From Ehretia macrophylla (taxonomy: Eukaryota > Streptophyta > Magnoliopsida > Boraginales > Ehretiaceae), in assembly GCA_037974665.1 (NCBI GenBank), contig CM075768.1, positions 65,065,816 to 65,129,815 of the forward strand: a stretch of 64,000 bases of DNA, read 5' to 3'. The translations under genes and the position numbers were made by a program. Below the pieces are notes generated by a model. It did no database searches. It was given only the letters and a program-made list of their open reading frames with translations, and had not been told where the DNA came from. Below, piece after piece: positions 59,007 to 64,000 of this stretch. The stretch's first letter is position 1. Each line of letters opens with the position of its first letter.

Positions 59007-59565
59007 GTCATGTTGAGGGCACAATTCCTTTATTTGTTAACGGTTCACAGTCCCAACCTAGGGAGATGGCCAATCCAAAAGGACCAATGGGCTTAACGAT
59101 GACCCATCCGCTTCAACAACGTAGCATCCTATCAAGACGTGACATCGACGCGTTGTAGGGCCCCATAATCTCCCGCGAGTAAGGTTGTCTTCCTTTTAAC
59201 AGCTCACGACGTACGAGCCGGGATGAAAAAATAGAGTAAAACAAGAAAAGTGTCCTGAAACTGATGAAAACGTTCGATTTTGGGCTCCAAAAATGGGCAC
59301 AGCAAGCAAGCTAGCTACCCCCGTCGTAGAGCTCTCAGAGAGCTTTGCAACGGTATGCTGTGTGCCATGTAACTCCTTATGGTTCAAAAGTTATGGGCGC
59401 CGGAGCGACGGAGACCTGGTCACAAGCGCTACACCCTCGGTTTGCGGGCCCAGCCTCTACGTGAAGCGAAGTTGTCTTGCCTAATGTTCCGTGGGATTTG
59501 GTAATAGAAATTTGGTGGATAAGGCATCTTGGCAACCCTAACCAGGGCAAAAATAGTTGAAAAGG

Positions 59566-59683
59566 GGGTGCAACCCGGGGACTTCCTAGAGGGTCACCCA
59601 TCCTAGTATTACTCTCGTCCAAGCACGCTTAACTTCGGAGTTCTGATGGGATCCGGTGCATTAGTGCTGGTATGATCGCACCC
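59566..59683 (-). rRNA. 5S rRNA copy 46
   Basis: Full length, about six differences, mostly at the 3' end (CAACCCGGGGACTTCCTAGA). The downstream terminator run is broken (AAAAATAGTTG). Confidence 0.87.
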
Positions 59684-60241
59684 GTCATGTTGAGGGCACA
59701 GTTCCTTTATTTGTTAACGGTTCACAGTCCCAGCCAAGAGAGATGGCCCATTGAAAAGCCCCAATGGGCTTAACGACAACCCATCCGTTTCAACAACGCA
59801 ACATCCTTGCAAGACGTGATATCGACGCATTGTAGGGCCCTCTAATGTCCCGCGAGTAAGGTTTTCGTCCTTTTAACAACTCAAAACGTATGATCCGGGA
59901 AGGAAAAATAGAGAAAAAGAAGAAAAGTGGCCTGAAACTGATGAAAACGTTTGATTTTGGGCTCCAAAAAGGGCAAAGCTCGCAAGCTCGCTGCCCACTT
60001 GGTAGAGCTGTCGGAGAGCTTTGCAACAGTATGCTGTGCGCCACGTAACTCCTTACGGATCAAAAGTTATGGGCACCGGAATGACGGAGACCTGGTCATA
60101 AGTCCTACACCCTCGGTTTGTGGGCCCAGCCTCCACGTGAAGCGAAGTTGTCTTGGCCAAGGTGCCGTGGGATTCGATAATAGAAATGTGGTGGATAAAG
60201 TATCTTGGCAACCCAAACCGGAGCAAAATAATTGTAAAAGG

Positions 60242-60359
60242 GGGTGCAACACGAGGACTTCACAGGGGGTCAACCATCCTAGTACTACTCTCGCCCAAGC
60301 ACGCATAACTTTGCAGTTGTTATGGGATCCGGTGCATTAGTGCTGGTATGATCGCACCC
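60242..60359 (-). rRNA. 5S rRNA copy 47
   Basis: Full length, about seven differences. Five fall in CGCATAACTTTGCAGTTGTT, in and next to the A box. Type B spacer. Confidence 0.86.
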
Positions 60360-60899
60360 ATCATGTTGAGGGCACAATTCCTTTATGTGTTAACGGTTCA
60401 CAGTCCCAGCCTAGAGAGATGGCCAATTCAAAAGGCCCAATGGGCTTAATGATAACCCATCAGCTTCAACAACGCATCATCCTAGCAAGACATGATATCG
60501 ACGCCTTGTAGTGCCCCCTAATGTCTCGCGAGTAAGGTTGTCATCCTTTTAACAACTCACACGTACGATCCGGGATGAAAAAATAGAGCAAAAGAAGAAA
60601 AGTTGCCTGAAACTGATGAAAACATTCGATTTTGGGCTCCAAAAATGGGCAGAGCGAGCAAGCTGGCTGCCCCCGTCGTAGAGCTCTCAGAGAGATTTGT
60701 AATGGTATGCTGTGCGATGCGTAACTCCTAACGGATCAAAAGTTATGGGCACGGAGCGACGGAGACCTGGTCACAAGCCCTACGCCCTCGGTTTGCGGGT
60801 CCAGCCTCTACGTGAAGCAAAGTTTTCTTGCCTAATGTTCCGTGGGATTCGGTAATAGAAATTTGGTGGATAAAGTATCTTGGCACCTCTAACCGGGGC

Positions 60900-60914
60900 A
60901 AAAAAAATTGAAAA
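60900..60914 (-). terminator. Pol III terminator of 5S copy 48
   Basis: On the minus strand a run of four T (60911-60914) is followed by AA-separated eight T (60900-60907), starting within a few bases of the 3' end of the gene. This layout is repeated, with small changes, after almost every 5S copy in the window. Confidence 0.75.
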
Positions 60915-60916
60915 GG

Positions 60917-61034
60917 GGGTGCAACACGAGGACTTCCCAGGTGGTCACCCATCCTAGTACTACTCTCGCCCAAGCACGCTTAACTTCGGAGTTCTGATGG
61001 GATCCGGTGCATTAGTGCTGGTATGATCGCACCC
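60917..61034 (-). rRNA. 5S rRNA copy 48, best preserved
   Basis: Full length with a single difference from the window consensus (GGTGG for GGGGG, about RNA position 93). The A box, intermediate element and C-box region are intact, helix I ends are complementary (GGGTGC with GCACCC), and strong T-runs follow. It is the likeliest functional gene here. A 5S RNA of this type joins ribosomal proteins uL18 and uL5 in the large subunit. Confidence 0.95.
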
Positions 61035-61056
61035 GTCAGGTTGAGGGCACAATTCC

Positions 61057-61063
61057 TTTATGT
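61057..61063 (-). promoter_or_regulatory. TATA-like box upstream of 5S copy 48
   Basis: Minus-strand ACATAAA at -29 to -23 from the gene start, with C at -1. Plant 5S genes are known to need an A/T box near -28 and a C at -1. In most units of the window the box reads AAATAAA. Confidence 0.55.
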
Positions 61064-61592
61064 GTTAACGGTTCACAGTCCCAGCCTAGAGAGATGGCCA
61101 ATTCAAAAGTCCTAATGGGCTTAACGATAACCCATCCGCTGCAACAACGCAGCATCCTAGCAAGATGTGATATTGACGCCTTGTAGGGCCCCCTAATGTC
61201 CCGCGAGCAAGGTTGTCGTCCTTTTAACAGCTCATGACGTACGATCTAGGATGAAAAAACAGAGCAAAAGAAGAAAAGTGGCCTGAAACTGATGAAAACA
61301 TTCGATTTTGGGCTCCAATAAAGGCACAGCGAGCATGCTGGTTACCCCCGTCGTAGAGCTCTCAGAGAGTTTTGTAACGTTATGTTGTGCGCCGCGTAAC
61401 TCCTTACGGATCAAAAGTTATGGGCACCGGAGCGACAGAGACCTGGTTACAAGCCCTACGCCCTCGGTTTGTGGGCCTAGAGTCTATGTGAAGCGAGGTT
61501 GTCTTGCCCCATGTTCCGTGGGATTCGATAATAGAAATTTGTTGGATAAAGTATCTTGGCAACCCTAACCAGGGCAAAAAAAATTGAAAAGG

Positions 61593-61710
61593 GGGTGCAA
61601 CACGAGGACTTCGCAGTGGGTCACCCATCCTAGTACTACTCTCGCCCAAGCACGCTTAACTTCGGAGTTCTGATGGGATCCGGTGCATTAGAGCTGGTAG
61701 GATCGCACCC
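61593..61710 (-). rRNA. 5S rRNA copy 49
   Basis: Full length, about four differences (TTCGCAGTGGG, TTAGAGCTGGTAGG). Last complete gene in the window; the next unit is cut by an LTR within its spacer. Confidence 0.9.
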
Positions 61711-62213
61711 GTCATGTTGAGGGCACAATTCCTTTATTTGTTAACGGTTCACAGTCCCAGCGTAGAGAGATGGCCCATTCAAAAGGCCCAATGGGCTTAA
61801 CGACAACACATCCGCTTCAACAACGCAGCATCCTCGCAAGACGTGATATCAACGAGTTGTAGGGCCCTCTAATGTCCCACGAGTAAGGTTGTCATCCTTT
61901 TAACAGCTCACGACGTACGATCCGGGATGAAAAAACATAGCAAAAGAAGAAAAGTGGCCTGAAACTGATGAAAACATTCGATTTTGGCCTCCAAAAAGGG
62001 CACAGCGAGCATGCCCGCTGCCCTCTTCGTAGAGCTGTCGGAGAGCTTTGCTACGGTATGCTGTGCGCCGCGTAACTCCTTACGGATCAAAAGTTATTGG
62101 CATCGGAGCGACGGAGACCTGGTCACAAGCCCTTCGCCATCGGTTTGCGGGCCCAGCCTCCACGTGAAGCGAAGTTGTCTTGCCCAAGGTGCCGTGGGAT
62201 TCGATAATAGATT

Positions 62214-64000
62214 TGTGTACCTTGACCTAGGTTTAAGAATTGTGTTCGTTTTGTGTGCCATGCATTGAAATACGTGCATTCATTTAGGGTTGTGTGCATT
62301 TACTTGAAAAACATGCATTCATCTCGTGGTTCGTGTCCTACCTCGTAGTACGTGCCCTAGACCTAGGAAAGCGTACCTCACGCTAATCAAGAAAGCATCT
62401 TTCACGAAGCACTAGGTCATTAATTAATCCTACAAATTCACTAACTATTATTGAATTACTAATTCAACCCACTAGAAGATAAAATCTCACAAAAAGCAAG
62501 ACATTCCTTATTCTTTTTGCACTTTCAACACACAATTAAATAATGCACATAAGATGACAAAAAAATCAGATTTTTTATTGCCTTGGCCGACCACTACAAG
62601 GGCTTTGTGCTTGCTTGTTCAATTCAATTTAATTCTAGACAACTTATGACAACTCTATGACACAAATGCATAAAAAAAAATGCTCAAATCCTCCTCAAAA
62701 ATTCACCATTCTCGACCAACTACTCCTTGTCCATGCTAGGAATTTCAAATTACATCTTGAAGACACAAAAAGGCTGAATTTTTGCTGCCCAAGGCCGAAT
62801 ATGCTTCATCAATTGCAAGGCTTCTTTTTTTTTTTTATTTCTCTCATTTTCCTCTCACATTTCTCTCTCTCCCTCTCATTCTTCTCTCTCTCTCTTGGCC
62901 TTGGCTGAGTTTCTTCCCTTCATAGCTCATCTTCATCATACCATAGTTAATCAAGACAAGCCACAAGCAAAGGAACTCGACCAAGCTAGCTAGGATGCAA
63001 GAATCACACATGCAAGCTTTTTGAGTCACCATTTTCGGCCTTGGTGAGTTTTCTAGCTTCCATTTCTTTTCTTCTTGTTCTAACCACATGCATGTACTAA
63101 GAACTTGGTTACTAACTAGGAAAAATAGAGAGAAATTGGGTGGTGTCCTTGCTAAGCAAGGAAGAAGAAGAAATTTGTGCTTCATCAAGTTTTGTGCATC
63201 TTCTTGTTGATTTGCTAAGGTGGGGGCTAAAACTTCTTGAAAATCTTTCAAAAATCCACATGCATGCTCTTAAATGTGTCTTTGCTTCTGTACTTGAGTT
63301 ATATGTGTGTTCGTAAGCTTTTACAACGATGCATGGCAAGATTTTGGCTTGAAGTTGATGATAGATGAAGTCGGATTTGGTGACAGCTCTCTGTCGTGTT
63401 GTTACAAGGTGAGTTTGGCAAGGCAAATGATATTGAAAATGCATGAAAATTGGTAGGTGACTATTTTTTCCAGTTTTAAATATTTTTCGCAGAAATAGGG
63501 CAAAGCTAATTTTGACTCTAAGGTCCTCAACATTGCAAATCATTAAAATGTGTCTAAATCTGGAAGTCCGGGAAAAATGAAGCAGTTTTTGGTAGATGCA
63601 CTGACCTTGTATAACGAACCAGTGTTGACTTAGTAAATGATGTCCAAAATGCATAAAATTTGGTGTGCTGCTAGATGTTTTAGTTCTGGACATTTTTGTC
63701 AGAAATGGACTAAGGCTAAATCTGACCCTAACGACCTCCAAACAACAATTATTGAAATGTGTGCAAATCTGGACAGTTTTGTGCAATCCCACTGTTTTGG
63801 CTATAACTATTGATCTCGAACTCCAAATAATGCAAGGTTTGTTTCTGATTTTATTTCACTTCTTAAGCTTTAATTTGAATCTTATTCACTGGAATTGGAT
63901 ATTATTTGCTCGTCTTAATGATTGTGAGAAAACAGCCTATTGCAGTAAGAGTTTCACTTAGTGTTATGCTTAAAAAAATTGTTGTAACTTCTCTTGTTGA
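62214..64000 (+). mobile_element. Gypsy LTR fragment (subfamily II), start missing
   Basis: Plus-strand LTR sequence beginning inside the short-repeat block (GTGTACCTTGACCTAGG), about 230 bp into the family's LTR, and running off the right edge. It joins type B 5S spacer directly after GATTCGATAATAG. No TG end and no target duplication are present at the left, so the junction is a later deletion. It has GTCATTAATTAATCC in place of the TATA box and a CT microsatellite near 62849-62900. Confidence 0.87.

Larger units (their letters stand above)
54639..62213 (-). repeat. 5S rDNA array segment, copies 39-49
   Basis: Eleven copies. B and A spacers alternate strictly in copies 39-44, and copies 40-41 and 42-43 share private variants (TTAAAAAATGCAGCATCCT near 55732 and 57084; AATGTATC and AATCCGGAG). 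This points to a duplicated dimer of about 1.35 kb. It contains the best-preserved gene of the window (copy 48). The segment ends inside a spacer at a sharp junction with an LTR fragment. Confidence 0.95.

Noticed and set aside
1485-62213. CRISPR-like regular repeats
   Set aside because: The period is about 677 bp, the conserved part is a 118-nt 5S gene and the DNA is plant nuclear. It is a tandem gene family.

Overview
This window is angiosperm nuclear DNA: a long, degenerate 5S ribosomal DNA array broken up by Ty3/gypsy LTR retrotransposons. I find no host protein-coding gene. All 49 5S copies lie on the minus strand and recur about every 675-678 bp (118-nt gene plus roughly 560 bp of spacer). 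Each well-preserved copy carries the plant 5S internal control region and T-runs just past its 3' end. A species cannot be named from the sequence alone.

Layout: 1-1484 is an LTR fragment cut by the window edge. 1485-5533 holds 5S copies 1-6. 5534-9135 is a solo LTR. 9136-10493 holds copies 7-8. 10494-14119 is a second solo LTR, which looks like a segmental-duplication copy of the first. 14120-25516 holds copies 9-25. 25517-38670 is a decayed gypsy element with two LTRs and gag-pol on the minus strand, and a copia-like solo LTR is nested in it at 36664-38620. 38671-39959 holds copies 26-27. 39960-41509 is a truncated LTR fused to a broken 5S gene. 41510-48980 holds copies 28-38. 48981-54638 is an LTR plus non-coding interior of a truncated, possibly non-autonomous relative. 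54639-62213 holds copies 39-49. 62214-64000 is an LTR fragment running off the right edge.

No 5S copy equals the consensus built from the window. By-eye counts give 1 to 11 substitutions per full-length copy, and several copies have deletions or rearrangements. Many changes are CpG to TpG/CpA transitions, which suggests a methylated, mostly silent array. The copy at 60917-61034 (one difference) is the best candidate for a functional gene. Two spacer types (here A and B) are interspersed, and higher-order repeats of two and three units show recent local amplification.

The retroelement resembles the Tekay/Del chromovirus group: very long LTRs of about 3.4-3.6 kb, a polypurine tract, and the gag-protease-RT-RNase H-integrase order with a chromodomain-like tail. 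Its polyprotein has at least six in-frame stops and two frameshifts, so it cannot be autonomous now. All mapped insertion points of the family fall within about 160 bp upstream of a 5S start, which is the most interesting pattern here. I see no sign of a wholly new gene system; the novelty is in how the array and the transposons have rearranged each other.
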